This document shows, piece by piece, positions 23,559-33,403 of a stretch of 64,000 nucleotides of DNA. The position numbers were made by a program, and so were the translations under genes. This stretch comes from Alviniconcha marisindica. Lineage: Eukaryota; Mollusca; Gastropoda; Provannidae. The stretch covers positions 62,001 through 126,000 of the forward strand of contig JABMCL010001927.1 of the NCBI GenBank assembly GCA_018857735.1. The letters run 5' to 3'. The notes under the pieces are model-generated. The model ran no database searches, was not told the origin of the DNA, and worked only from the letters and a program-made list of their open reading frames with translations. Position 1 is the stretch's first letter. Every line of letters begins with the position of its first letter.

Positions 23559-25480
23559 TGCACAAATTCTACTTGCAAGAGAACAGTGAACCAATTTAAT
23601 TGCCTAAAGTGCTCAAGACAAACATCTTGTGAATATTATGAATGCTATAAAATTATAGTCATAAAATGACTTGCTGTCTTTTTATCTTGTGTTGTACTGT
23701 CATGGTTGATTAGGTATTAAAAAATCCTTTATTTATCTATCATGGTTTTTTTTTTTTACCTGTGTGGTTTGTTTCAGATCTCCAGTGCCTCCAACTGCAC
23801 CGACTTCCAATCTCGACGTCTCAACATCCGCTACAGAGACCAAGCAGGAAACATCAAGTTTGCACACACTGTGAGTGATCCATTTGTACACACTGTGAGT
23901 GATGAGTGATCCGTTTGGACACACTGTGAGTGATGAGTGATCCGTTTGTACACACTGTGAGTGTTCTGTTTCCTCACACTGTGACTGATGAGTGATCCTG
24001 TTGCACACACTGTGGGTGATCCGTTTGTACACACTGTGAGTGATGAGTGATCCGTTTGTACACACTGTGAGTGTACTGTTTTTTCACACTGTGAGTGATG
24101 AGTGATCCTGTTGCACACACTGTGAGTTATGCATTTGCACACGCTGTGAGTGATCCATTTGCACACACTGTGATTGATCCATTTGCACACCCTGAGTGAC
24201 CCATTTGCTCACATTGTGAATGATCCTTTTTTTTGCACACACTGCGAGTGATCCTTTAGCGCACACACTGCAAGTGATCCATTAGCACACACACACACAA
24301 ACACACTGATTCATTAACACACACAGTGCGAGTGATCTGTTTGCACACACTGCGAGCGATCTGTTCAGACACACTGTGAATAATTCATTTGCACACACTG
24401 TGAATGATCTGTCTGCACACACTGGGAGTGATCCGTTAGTTTTGCTGTGAAGGGGAATTTGGCAGCATCAGTTAAGAGTTTATAGTCTCAGCTGATCAAG
24501 TTGTTAGTTTCATTGTGAAGGTGAATCTGGCAGCATCAGTTTACAGTCGCAGCTGACCGAGTTGTTAGTTTCATTGTGAAGGTGAATCTGGCAGCATCAG
24601 TTTACAGTCGCAGCTGACCGAGTTGTTAGTTTCATTGTGAAGGTGAATCTGGCAGCATCAGTTTACAGTCGCAGCTGACCGAGTTGTTAGTTTCATTGTG
24701 AAGGGGAATCTGGCAGCATCAGTTTACAGTCGCAGCTGACCGAGTTGTTAGTTTCATTGGTAAGGTGAATCTGGCAGCATCAGTTTACAGTCGCAGCTGA
24801 CCGAGTTGTTAGTTTCATTGTGAAGGTGAATCTGGCAGCATCAGTTTACAGTCGCAGCTGACCGCGTTGTAAATTTTGTTGTGAAGGTGAATCTGGCAGC
24901 ATCAGTTAATTTACAGTCGCAGCTGACCGAGTTGTTAGTTTCATTGTGAAGGTGAATCTGGCAGCATCAGTTTACAGTCGCAGCTGACCGAGTTGTAAAT
25001 TTTGTTGTGAAGGTGAATCTGGCAGCATCAGTTTACAGTCGCAGCTGATCGAGTTGTAAATTTTGGTGTGAAGGGGAATCTGGCAGCATCAGTTTACAAT
25101 CGCAGCTGACTGGTGGTCATTTTGCAGGTGAATGGAACAGCATGTGCAGTGCCCAGAATGGTGATGGCTCTTCTAGAGAACAACCAACAACAGGTGAGTG
25201 TACCAAGCACTGGACACAAAAACAACATGGCTCAACCAAACACAGACTATAAGTATCCTAGTTCTATATCTCATTTTACAACAGGTGAGTGTACCAAGCA
25301 CTGGACACAAAAACAACACGGCTCAACCAAACGCAGACTATAAGTATCCTAGTTCTACATCTCATTTTACAACAGGTGAGTGTACCAAGCATTCTTCCAA
25401 GCACTGGACATGAAAACAATGTTACTCAACCAAAAGCAGATAAGTGTCCTAGTTCTACATTCTCATTTTTCACCATGTAA
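8920..25480 (+). CDS. SARS2: Mitochondrial serine--tRNA ligase (SARS2), 13 exons located
   Basis: It charges mitochondrial tRNA-Ser with serine in the matrix. Exons: 8920-9349 (or 9345), 10932-11009, 11828-11882, 12501-12564, 13269-13374, 14118-14165, 15042-15147, 15790-15835, 16966-17053, 20454-20566, 21813-21906, 23778-23870, 25128-25193, plus the last at 25376-25480 (TAA). Apart from the first junction, each joins the next in phase. Family landmarks are [18 protein letters not shown] after the arm, CYRAETSDI and [14 protein letters not shown] (class II motif 2), [24 protein letters not shown], and [18 protein letters not shown] (motif 3). The N terminus is Arg/Ser/Leu-rich, as expected of a mitochondrial presequence. 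Part of the N-terminal helical arm, between about residue 143 and EAEKQSLWQ, was not located; a 36-nt candidate exon is at 10302-10337. The last exon boundary is inferred. Confidence 0.93.
9353..9490 (-). mobile_element. Fragment of a tRNA-derived SINE (3' part)
   Basis: It starts GTTGTTGTTGTTGATCGCTT and continues with CACCAAAGTGGTGTACTCAT, matching the left ends of the copies at 38240-38735, 46070-46385 and 53948-54011. It lies immediately after the SARS2 exon 1 donor. Confidence 0.7.
9655..9925. repeat. ~33-bp minisatellite (AATGGGGAGAAG unit)
   Basis: About eight degenerate copies of TGGAATGGGGAGAAGT plus ATCATCTCCTGTCTAAA in SARS2 intron 1. The repetitive open frame through it is not a gene. 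Confidence 0.85.
10612..10770. mobile_element. Interspersed repeat, also at 22060-22340
   Basis: Shares CACATGGGCAGCCACA, TCCATTTCTGGAGGGTGGAT and CAAGGAGCTTATCATT with 22060-22340, where the middle part is itself doubled. Family unknown and no coding potential. Confidence 0.65.
11205..11375. repeat. Duplicated TG-rich segment in SARS2 intron
   Basis: TGTATTTGTATGAAGATATAAT plus GTGGGCATATA occurs twice about 80 bp apart, each with TG/TGCG tracts. The rest of this intron shows nothing notable. Confidence 0.75.
12547..12770 (+). repeat. Tandem triplication of a SARS2 exon end and its donor site
   Basis: The end of the exon at 12501-12564 (CAGATGTTGAGAACAGA, then GTAAGTCTTC) recurs near 12648 with GTGAGTCTTC and near 12740 with GTAAGTCTTC, in units of about 95-100 bp with a shared AAACACAAAAACAAGACCG spacer. 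All three copies keep a plausible 5' splice site. Confidence 0.85.
12771..12910 (-). mobile_element. Single arm of the foldback element
   Basis: Starts CAGAATCAACACACAAGGGA and ends at AAACTCCACCAGAG, matching the left arm at 4045-4207. Confidence 0.75.
13993..14085 (+). mobile_element. tRNA-like SINE head just before a SARS2 exon
   Basis: GGGCCGTAGCTCAGGTGCTTG resembles a tRNA A box and GCAGGTTCGAAGCCC a B box, about 50 bases apart. The cloverleaf is imperfect, so a SINE head fits better than a functional tRNA. It ends about 30 bp before the SARS2 acceptor at 14117. Confidence 0.6.
14423..14578. repeat. CA microsatellite cluster
   Basis: (CA)n at 14423-14458 with further CA-rich tracts to 14578. 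Confidence 0.9.
14880..15060 (+). repeat. Tandem copies of a SARS2 exon start and acceptor
   Basis: The acceptor and start of the exon at 15042 (TGTAATTTTTGAATACCTGACATAG, then a TGTGGATTCAAGA start; positions 15018-15060) have an upstream counterpart: GGTAATTTTTGAATAAACG with ACACAG, then TGGGATTTAAAT (near 14951-14993). A further exon-start-like copy lies near 14918. The period is about 66-70 bp. Confidence 0.65.
15909..15968. repeat. (TG)n microsatellite
   Basis: About 28 TG units in the SARS2 intron after the exon at 15790-15835. Confidence 0.95.
16625..16872. repeat. CA microsatellite cluster with a duplicated flank
   Basis: CA tracts at 16630-16656 and 16788-16872. The flank CGCCTAAATAACCAAATGAAA occurs twice (near 16551 and 16671). 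Confidence 0.9.
17240..17690. repeat. Minisatellite with ~95-120-bp units in a SARS2 intron
   Basis: Four degenerate copies of GAATGTGAGCTGTGCCCAGCC plus CAGAACTGAACTGAGCC and AAGCACAACT/AGCTTGCATCC segments. The last two units share AAGTGTAAACACACCATCCC. Confidence 0.8.
18150..19094 (+). mobile_element. Degenerate LINE: C-terminal part of a reverse-transcriptase protein
   Basis: With the insertion at 18425-18846 removed, the translation follows the widespread non-LTR retrotransposon C terminus: [14 protein letters not shown], then [26 protein letters not shown], [insertion], [27 protein letters not shown], and after a frameshift [19 protein letters not shown] and LAALNTNR. The frameshift and the insertion make it a dead copy. 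It lies in the SARS2 intron between the exons at 16966 and 20454. Confidence 0.85.
18425..18846. mobile_element. MITE (non-autonomous DNA transposon), copy 1, nested in the LINE
   Basis: The ends are inverted: CATACCTGTCAACCC at the left and GGGTTGACAGCTATG at the right. CAAGAA flanks both sides as a probable target-site duplication. It interrupts the LINE protein exactly between TLVTR and RHWRWL. It encodes no transposase. A copy in the same orientation, similar over its whole length, is at 49313-49724. Confidence 0.85.
19095..19265. mobile_element. Interspersed SINE-type 3' segment
   Basis: Contains TCAGTGTTGCTTTGCGTCCAC and CCACCTCGACTTTCACACAG. The same blocks occur at 63705-63800 (+) and in reverse at 32305-32400, and a relative of the first at 55540-55575. 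Confidence 0.65.
19310..20453 (+). repeat. ~57-bp minisatellite, about 20 copies, abutting a SARS2 acceptor
   Basis: The unit reads roughly TTGTTTTGGCACTGGTCCTG, ATCCTCTTCAGTCTGGAACA, TGTTTTTGTGTTAACAGTGA. It runs straight into the acceptor of the exon at 20454. Each unit has a pyrimidine-rich GTGTTAACAG acceptor-like site. As 57 is a multiple of three, two frames stay open for up to 239 and 259 codons, one Cys-rich ([17 protein letters not shown]) and one hydrophobic. The array lies within an intron, so these frames are best read as repeat artefacts. A related single unit is at 18040-18085. Confidence 0.9.
20940..21700 (+). repeat. ~55-bp array resembling the next exon's pyrimidine tract
   Basis: About ten or more copies of TTTCACCCTTACCTGCCTGT with CTCTGTGTGTGATATATAGA. 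The acceptor region of the exon at 21813 (AATTTCACCCTCACCTGCCT then CTCCATCTCTCAG) matches the unit, so the array looks copied from, or merged with, that 3' splice region. Confidence 0.8.
22060..22340. mobile_element. Interspersed repeat related to 10612-10770, internally doubled
   Basis: CCACATGGGCAGCCACAC plus the GGAGGGTGGATAATxCAAGG block occurs twice within the segment. Confidence 0.65.
22449..23160 (-). mobile_element. L2/CR1-type LINE fragment (RT C-terminal region and 3' end)
   Basis: The minus-strand translation gives [31 protein letters not shown] and [17 protein letters not shown], then in other frames [37 protein letters not shown] and KLKTFLF. This is the standard C-terminal series of L2/CR1/Jockey-group reverse transcriptases. 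Its 3' end lies at an AATAATAATAATGTACATTTAT tract near 22449. A CA tract at 22608-22646 interrupts it, and it has stops and shifts. Confidence 0.85.
23165..23380 (-). mobile_element. tRNA-derived SINE, minus orientation
   Basis: The reverse complement has GGCGCCAAGCGGTTAAGACA (A-box-like) and TTTCTGGGTTCAAATCTTGG (B-box-like) at its start. It directly follows the L2 fragment. Confidence 0.6.
23855..24440 (+). repeat. Minisatellite seeded by a SARS2 donor site
   Basis: The exon end TTTGCACACACT and donor GTGAGTGATCC (across 23870/23871) recur more than 15 times, as TTTGTACACACTGTGAGTGA and variants, in units of about 20-50 bp. Many copies keep a consensus GTGAGT donor. Confidence 0.88.
24440..25110 (+). 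repeat. 61-bp minisatellite, about 11 copies
   Basis: The unit contains GTTGTTAGTTTCATTGTGAA, GGTGAATCTGGCAGCATCAG and TTTACAGTCGCAGCTGACCG. Copies are highly alike, and the array ends ~20 bp before the acceptor of the exon at 25128. Confidence 0.92.
25187..25480 (+). repeat. 91-bp tandem repeat across the last SARS2 intron
   Basis: The CAACAGGTGAGTGTACCAAG block occurs at 25188, 25279 and 25370. The last copy continues as coding sequence ([10 protein letters not shown]...NNVTQPKAD) to TAA at 25480; the first two read the same exon-like sequence with ~12 bases missing. GTGAGT serves as donor at 25194 and as exon start at 25376. Confidence 0.8.
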
Positions 25481-25960
25481 CTTTTGTTCAAGTATTGATC
25501 TGTAGCTTGATAAAGGGGATTGCCCGCAGAATTCGCATGTTGTGTTTTGTCCTAATAGCGTTCTTTTGCACCTTTTTCTGTTTGGATCTGAGTGTACCAT
25601 TTTTAGATTCTTTTTCCCCCCCACCCCATGTGGTTGAAAGGACTTTTAAAATCCAAGAACTAAATACCTTTTGCGTGTGGTTGTGTCTTTTATATTATCA
25701 TTATGACATTGGTAAGTTTTCCACAAGCAAATACAAGATTTAGATTTGTGTCAGCCAGTCAAATGGGATTTAAAAATAAACTAATTTAGCTGCACCGTTA
25801 ACATTTTCCACTACAAAGTTCACTGGCTTAGCAGCTGGCTAGTGTTCCTGTGAGCGTGTGTGCATGCACATCTTTGATGAAATGAACAGAGAAAGCTGTG
25901 AATTTCAGAACTTCACAGGTGACAATTTAAACAGGGCCAAATTTTATTGGACAGGATGGC
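25481..25960. other. SARS2 3' UTR or flank
   Basis: No gene seen. AATAAA at about 25772 is a candidate polyadenylation signal for SARS2. Confidence 0.4.
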
Positions 25961-26780
25961 CACGTGGTTTTGCCAGGGGCACTCGAGCCGTGGATGGGAG
26001 CCTCTTCAGTACTCACTCCACCCCGACACAAAGATCCCTTTGTCAGGATACACGACAGAAGAAGATGAGGTTCCGCCACATGTATATCCAAGTTTGTTCC
26101 AAGCAAACTCTTGACATCAGCCTCTCACCAGTAGGGGCTGTGGATGTTCTACAGTTTTGTGAGGGGCACCCAAGCCGTGGATGAGAGCCTCTTCAGTACT
26201 CACACCACCCAGACACAAAGATCCCTTTGTCAGGATACACGACAGAAGATGAGATTCCACCACGCAGCGGATGTATATTTTTTTTCTGAGTACACTCTTG
26301 CCGTCAGCCTTTCACCAGTAGAGGCTGTGAACATTCTACGGTTTTGCCTCCGCTGTACGACAAACCCTACAATTCTCATGGCAGGTGGTCAAAGAGTTTG
26401 TTCTGAACGTGCTCATGACATCAACCTTTCACCAGTTTGTTCTGAGCATGCTCTGGACATCAACCTTTCACCAGTTTGTTCTGAGCACACTCTTGACATC
26501 ATTTTCACCAGTTTGTTCTGAGCACGCTCTGGACATCAACCTTTCACCAGTTTGTTCTGAGCATGCTCTTGACATTATTTACGCCAGTTTGTTCTGAGCA
26601 CTCTTGACATCAGCCTTTCACCACTTTGTTCCGAGCACGCTCTGGACATCAACCTTTCACCAGTTTGTTCCGAGCATGCTCTCAGCATCAACCTTTCACC
26701 AGTAGGGCTGTGGATGGTCTACAGTTTTGCCTCCACTGTACAACAAGCCCTCTGGTTGTCATGGCAGGTGGTGGACCATC
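25960..26780. repeat. Composite satellite: ~195-bp duplication and 39-bp units
   Basis: A ~195-bp block (GTGGATGxGAGCCTCTTCAG to CACCAGTAGxGGCTGTG) is doubled at 25975-26330. Then about nine 39-bp units of CAGTTTGTTCTGAGCA plus CTCTxGACATCAACCTTTCA run at 26385-26700. A second copy of the GTTTTGCCTCCxCTGTAC block closes it. Confidence 0.85.
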
Positions 26781-27019
26781 ATGGAGTATGCTGGTAGTCT
26801 TGTTTGAATCTAGCGTGGCCTGCATTGAACGCAGAAGAGGAAGAGAAAGGATGATTATGTGTTTTTGTGTGTGTCATACTGTGTCCGTCTAAAAACCCAG
26901 CATTGTGAACATGTAGCAAAATAGTTACACAATGGAGGAAGATTAATTTTGTATTTGTAGTGCATGGATCTGGGTAGTAAAGTTTTCGTAAGACATTGAA
27001 TATGTGCTCGAAAAACATC

Positions 27020-27240
27020 ACACAAGCACAACAAAGGCCTGAGTCATTTCATCATTAGAGGATGTACCTCTAGTGGAGTTTATGTACCTTATTGTATTTA
27101 CATGTGTGCCAGGTGAGAGTTACCGCAAGTGACTCAGGTGAGGTCTTTGTTGTGCTTGTGTGGCATCTTTCAGGCTCTAATTAACTCCCTTGTGTGTTGA
27201 TTCTGCATGAGCGCTCTGGGCCTTGTTCTGTTTCAGGTTT
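27020..27240 (+). mobile_element. Single arm of the foldback element
   Basis: GAGGATGTACCTCTAGTGGA to TAACTCCCTTGTGTGTTGAT, continuing to GAGCGCTCTGGGCCTTGTTC. Confidence 0.75.
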
Positions 27241-28135
27241 GGTACATTGAATATGTATCGGATCATATGATCCAGTGAGGCAGTATAGCATTGAATACAT
27301 ACTGCTTCAAACGATCGGATGAAATTTTGATATTTTAAACGTAATAGGAGAAAAAGCGCATTTAGGGGTGACGATCATAAGACTTCATGTTTATTTTGCT
27401 AAATATTTTGTGGGTGCATGACAAAGGTGTGTGATAATAAAAATAACACAATATGATTGAATGACGAGTGTAGTAACGTTTAGTTGAGTGTATGTGCGTG
27501 TGTGTGAGAGAGAGATAAATGACAAGTGTAACGTTGAGAGTGTGAGTGTGCGTGAGAGAGATGAATGACGAGTGTAGTAACGTTTAGTTGAGTGTGAGAG
27601 AGGAGACACACTGTTATTGATACAAACCAACAGACACAAGTCCAAGCTTAACAGTTCATGCGTAATGTACTGGTTTTTAATTTCATCAAGAATTGCACGC
27701 AGTACAAGAGCAGCAATGAGTCTGCTTGAATTTTTCAAATACCAAACAATACACGTACAAGCTAACTGGAGGGCTCATGCCCATGCCACTTCAAACCATG
27801 CTGTTACAACCTCTCACACACGCCAAGGCAAATTTGATCATAAGATTTTTCTGCACTGAGCGTCATACACTGCACGTGTGCAAGGGCAAAAGTGTTCAGT
27901 AATCGCTAATGATAAAATGTAGAGAAATGAACCATCTTGAATGATAAGTGACCAAAAAGAACTTGTTCAACTTTTTCATCGCAAGGTCAGATTCTCACAC
28001 TTTTCTCTAAAATGCACAATTGCTACTGAAATGGTTATGAGATTTGCACCAGTGGAATTAAAAAATACCGTTACCAATGAATTAATGAAAATTAGTGTAC
28101 AAAAAAAAAAAAAAAAATGTACAGAAATTATCCCC
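27241..28135. other. Intergenic, no gene seen
   Basis: Contains a GAATGACGAGTGTAGTAACG repeat with a GTGAGAGAG tract at 27460-27600, and otherwise no clear feature. The CLPTM1 3' UTR could reach this far, but no signal decides it. Confidence 0.4.
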
Positions 28136-28139
28136 ACCC

Positions 28140-28830
28140 CCATCTCTGCCCTGTAGTTGCTTGGACCTCAGTCCCTGTTGGTTGCCTCTCCAGACAACTG
28201 GGCATTCAACAAGACTGACGGCAACCACCCAACCCCTCTTCACACATGTTGGCAATGTGGACCTCTCTGGAAAACTCTTGCTCATCTTCTTTACTGACAG
28301 CCTGTCCATGCTGCTGGCCCTCCAGACCACGAAAGATGAAGAACTGAACGACCCATCATCCGCAGTGACCTCCCTTTGCTGAGACCACACACACTGCTGC
28401 AGTGGGTGCCCTCCCATTGGCAATGAGACTGCAGCCACAGGTAAAGGACAGCACAGCCAAAGAGCAGAAGGACTGGTCGACAACCTTCCAGGAGGCCAAG
28501 GCTACCACAAGGGCAGGGCAGGGCAGTAAGTGGCTGCCACAGCGTCCATGCTACAGCAGATCCGACCCCTCTGAGGCAGGTGACCACCTTCAGGCCTCGC
28601 GTACGCAGGTCACAAATGTCTGAACCATCGCCTCCATACCCGGTTTAGAACTGGCCAGTCGGAACTCTGCCTCTGTCAGACCGGCAGCATGACCACAGCT
28701 GCAGGCGCGCTCATTACGCAGCAGCCTCCGGAGTTGGTTCTGGACAATGGAGACTGGTGGCGTGGATGCTTTTCAGCAGAGTGGATGACCTGAAGTACAC
28801 TGCAGCCGTCATTCAAAGGAAGTGGAGTTT
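28140..28830 (+). mobile_element. Degenerate LINE remnant with RNase H-like region
   Basis: The translation contains IFFTDSLSMLLALQTTKD, then QWVPSHWQ, and in other frames DSTAKEQKDWSTTFQEAK, KWLPQRP, SDPSEAGDHLQASRTQVT and LNHRLHTRFRTGQSELCLC. That order (TDSLSxLxAL, QWVPxHC, AK..G, TxxEA, RTGHxRLN, C.C) matches the RNase H and tail of non-LTR elements of the Jockey/I type. Frameshifts and stops show it is dead. Confidence 0.8.
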
Positions 28831-28984
28831 CCATTTGAGTGACCAACATGAAGGCAAACCTTTCTAATCGTCCAATCCACAGGTGGATGGAGCAGCTTTC
28901 TATTTGACTGTTTTAACCTTTTAAACTTTACCAGAGAGATGACTACATCGACACATACAACAAACGGACGTGAAATAAATTATA

Positions 28985-29130
28985 TATAAAATGAAAGTTG
29001 TATTAAGCACAGTGTTTTCTTTTTTCCGGATTTCACTGAACCAACGAAAAAGATGAGAAAATAAAAGCTGTATTAAGCGCAGTGTTTTCTTTCTTCAGGA
29101 TTTCACTGAACCGAAGAAAAAGATGAGACC
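28985..29130. repeat. Two tandem copies of a ~70-bp unit
   Basis: AAAGTTGTATTAAGCACAGTG to CGAAAAAGATGAGA is repeated once, with GTATTAAGCGCAGTGTTTTC in the second copy. Confidence 0.85.
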
Positions 29131-30356
29131 ACGGAACAATTACATCAGAGTAGGGACTGGAATATGAGACTGAGAACAGAATGCACTGGAACATCAGACC
29201 CCAAAAACATTGCGAGCACACCAAAGCAGAGACTGGAGTAGATGACGGTTACAATGTCTGTTTGATTTTACAGGGTACATACAGATTTGGGGAGACCAGA
29301 TTCATGAACTTTCTGCAGCCTTTTTCTTTCTTAACACAATTTTAAACAACAAAGGGCATCCTCTGAAAGGAACAAAACGCTGTATGCATGTTAATCATCA
29401 GACTGACGCAGGACTAGGAACAGTAAGATGAGCGACAGCATGGATACACTGGCAAAAATGTCACATTTTTTCAGCTGAAGATGTAAGAAACTGCCGGACC
29501 GGAGAGAGGCACAGTTACTGCGAAGACACTGCACAGTTCTGATCAAGATACTGCACAGTTACTGTCATTACACCATGTAATGTTAAAGTACCACAATCTC
29601 AATTTTCAAGGACTTTCCAGTACAGTTGCCTCGTTTTACACACATTTTCAAGGCCTCAAAAGGGGGCTTCCAAAACGCATGGACTTTCACACCCCCTCAA
29701 GGACTGTATTGACCCTGGAGCAGCATAACATGCAGAACAAAATCAATGCACAATGTACAAGAACATGGGTGAGTACAGTACGTTTTCTGTCTGAAACAAA
29801 TGCTGAATATAGCAGCTACAGCTTGCTAACCCTACTGGATGATGATGTTGATGTGGGGTTTCATGTCCTCGGATGTCGGGCATATGGGAGAAAGCTGAAG
29901 TGTTTATAACTCCTGAAATTATGTTGGGCATCTGCACTGGCCATGACTTAGGACCTGCACCCTTGCAGAAATCCTGGTAGCGGAAAGAAAGGGGGGTTGG
30001 GGATTTAGCAATTCAGAATGTCTGTGATAAAATTACGGACACTGCCTCGCCCCCTCAAAATATAACGTGACACCGAGCCGAGCACAATAACATGTAAATA
30101 AAGCCTGAAAATGATGTCCATCAAAATCAGAAACTCACTGTGGGACCAATTTCAGGTTCCAGATTTCTGCCGTCAGCTTTCATACGCATGAGCAAATGAC
30201 AAGAAATACATCACACACAAAAAAAGGTTTTGATCTGTTTAGCTTAAAAAAAAAAAAAAATAATTCAAACCCAAATGTATTCATGATGAACACAGACCTT
30301 AGATTATGCCAGTGCCACATCAAATAATTACTGCATCCAATGTAATAGGGCAAAAT

Positions 30357-30390
<34 letters not shown>

Positions 30391-31084
30391 CACCCTCAGA
30401 CACATGGATGAAATGTGGTTACAGCATGTACCATCTGTGAAGTCCAGTGTGTTCAAATGACACTTGGTGGAAAGTCATCTCCAGATGATGATCATCAGAA
30501 AAGCCACATCATTAGGTACACATGCACCACATTACAGTACAGGTTCACCCTAGAACCGTTTTCTGTAGTCTCTGCTGCTGTCTCTTCAATGAATGGCTTT
30601 ATGTGACATTGGATCAAAGTGGTTTCGTGACAACAATCAATAAACAGTCACCATGGGATCCACAGCATTTGAAGTACATTCATACTAATGCTGTGCTCTA
30701 TTGTACTTGAATTTGTATTTTTTTGTTTTGGAGACAACGGTTTAAAGTAAAATGTACAACACATACATGTACATACATTTCATAAATCATATTTAACATT
30801 CACTAATTGGCTACACACAAAAAAATCTTTACATGTGTATACACAAGTCTTAAGATCACAGTTTTTATGATTTTCTCTTTCCTTTTTTTTTACCCGCTGT
30901 GATAATTTACTGCACACTTATGTGCCTCTAGATCACAGTTGTTGTTTTCATGTTCATTATCTTTTTTCAAGCTGTATATAATCTTATGCACATTAATGTT
31001 CCGTGAATAATCCCATCAAAGTACAATCCCATATATTTATTTTTCAATTTGAAACAGCAAGACAATAAGAAGATTGGTTTTTAA
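29131..31084. other. Intergenic or CLPTM1 3' UTR, no gene seen
   Basis: A poly-C tract lies at 30358-30380. TTTATT at about 31036 could be a minus-strand polyadenylation signal for CLPTM1. Nothing else is recognised. Confidence 0.4.
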
Positions 31085-31330
31085 AGTGCAGCTGATGCAG
31101 GAGTTCTTGACTTGCTGGCGAAGGCACTGGACTGGACATGGGTTGGACTCCAGGGGCAACAGGGTGAAGGGCGGTCTTTCGCTTCTTCCAAGTCTACCAC
31201 TCGCGCAGACCAGTGTCCGCCTTGCCTTCGTGTGCGCAACAAGCATGAACACCACTGCGCATGTTAAAGATCCCATCTTCACTTTTTTGACAAGAGGTCC
31301 AAAGGCTGGTGGTATGGCAACACACAGCTA
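31085..31330 (+). mobile_element. tRNA-derived SINE
   Basis: A tRNA-like start (TGGCGAAGGCACTGGACTGG and ATGGGTTGGACTCC) is followed by a body with GCGCATGTTAAAGATCCCAT, a block common in molluscan SINEs. Confidence 0.6.
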
Positions 31331-31689
31331 ACATGTGACAGTAGCGGCAAAATGATGACTGTGACTACCCTTAATGATGAGTGTGGCTACCCTGAATGGA
31401 AAAATGATGAACTATGGAATTCTTATGCTCATATTTTTAGAAAGTTACTTGGTACGTAAGCATGTTTCCTCACCAACGTGCAAACTCATTTAATGCAGCT
31501 TATCTGCGCAAAACGACCATAACTGCATCAACAACATGACAGCCGCCGGCGTCGAACTTGAAGCATACACAACAGCATGTCTCATGAAGTAAGACTAAAG
31601 ATCATTGCATTAATTGTTTCTTTCTTGCTCATACAAAAATAAACTGCACACAAAAAACGGAGATCTGCACCTGATCACTGCATATCCCC

Positions 31690-32700
31690 AACAACTCTTC
31701 CTCTTGTCTTCTTTCTTTTCTCCTTCAGTCCTTCCTACCCTTCATCTTCTTTCTTTTCCCCTTCTGTCGTTCCTACCTTTATTTTCTCCTTCAGTCTTTC
31801 CTACCCTTCATCTTCTTTCTTTTCCCCTTCAGTCTTTCCTACCTTCATCTTCTTTCTCTTCCCCTTCAGTCATTCCTACCTTTATTTTCTCCTTCAGTCT
31901 TTCCTACCCATCCCCATCTTTTCCTTTTCAGTCATTCCTACCCTTCGTCTTCTTTCTCTTCCCATTCAGTCATTCCTACCCATCCCATCTTCTTTCTTTT
32001 CCCCCTCAGTCGTTCCTACCTATCCTTGTCTTCTTTCTTTTCTCCTTCAGTCATTCCTACCCATCCGAATCTTTCTTTTTTTCTTCCCTTCAGTCGTTCT
32101 CACCCATCCCCATCTTCTTTCTTTTCCCCCTCAGTCGTTCCTACCCATCCCCATCTTCTTTCTCCTTCAGTCATTCCTACCACTCCCAGTCTTCTTTCTT
32201 TTCCCCTTCAGTCATTCCTACCATTTTGTACCGAGGCACACCCCCCGTCTTCTTTTTACCTTCGGCCTTTCCTACCCTCTGGAATGAAACCCTAAATCCC
32301 CATCCTTCAGAGCTCCGGAGCTGTGTGAAAGAAGAGGTGGATGTCCTGGGCTCCCTGTCCCCAACAGTGTGCGCGGTCTCTGTGGATGAAACCAACGCTG
32401 AACTTCCCTCTTTCTTTCCCCCTTCAGTCTTCGCTGCCCTTTGGATCGTAACCATGCATCCCCCCGTCTTTCTTTTCTTCCCCCTTCAGGCTTCGCTGCC
32501 CTTTGGATCGTAACCACGCATCCCCCCCGTCTTTCTTGCTTCAGTCTTCGCTGCCCTTTGGATTGTAACCATGCATCCCCCCCCGTCTTTCTTTTCTTCC
32601 CCCTTCAGTCTTTGCTGCCCTTTGGATCATAACCATGCATCCCCCTGTCTTTCTTTTCCTCTCCTTTCAGTCTTTCCTGCACTATATTTACATGGTCCAG
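31690..32700. repeat. CT-rich minisatellites interrupted by a SINE segment
   Basis: About 14 units of CCTTCAGTCATTCCTACCCA and TCTTCTTTCTTTTCC fill 31700-32260. Units with CTTCGCTGCCCTTTGGATCG follow at 32420-32690. Between them, 32305-32400 is the reverse of the SINE segment at 19095-19265. The long Ser/Phe/Pro-rich open frame here is a repeat artefact. Confidence 0.88.
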
Positions 32701-33403
32701 CACAGTGCCGAGGTGGGATTCTTCTCAAAGTAACACAACAGCTCGCATCCTTGCTATGATGTAAAACACTTGCCACCCAACTTTCACGCACAAACAATGA
32801 AGAGCGTTGATCACCACTATTTGTTCATCTTAACTGCCACATACACATCTTTGTACATATAAATATGTTCTGGGGACTTCTGAGTTAAAAGCAAACACAA
32901 ATTCTAACAAACGCTAACTGCATGGCCGTTGAGGGGTGGGAGAGTGGCTGTTCCTGAACATACACCCACACACGCAAAAACATTCCAAAATATTTTAAAA
33001 GAGAAAAAAAAAAGAGAAAAAGAATAATAATCAAAGCTTACAACTGCACTACTTGACTCTGGTCACACAAAAATATGGCAACAGGCACAACAGCAACACC
33101 CAAATCAAAACAAGGCATCAAGGTCTAAGAGTGAAAGCACAAAAACACTGTCACCCAACATCATAATCGTGCAGACTCCCAAACAGCAGACCCTGCAACA
33201 GGTGCCCGCAAATTCACTCGCTTCGCTACTCCACACTCACGCCTCTCTACCTTAAACTTCTACAGTGATATGGCTTCATAAAAACACATTTTAAAAAATC
33301 ATATCAAAGAGAAAAAAAATGAACACAGGCATACACCTAAGCAACGCACGCCAGACTAAACCCCTAACAGAATGCACGCCCCAGCACAAACCCCACCCCC
33401 TCA

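Noticed and set aside
28082..28623. Several overlapping open frames as a host gene
   Set aside because: They are pieces of a frameshifted LINE RNase H region.
31614..32513. 299-codon Ser/Phe/Pro-rich open frame
   Set aside because: It is a translation of CT-rich minisatellites plus an inverted SINE segment; no domain is recognisable.
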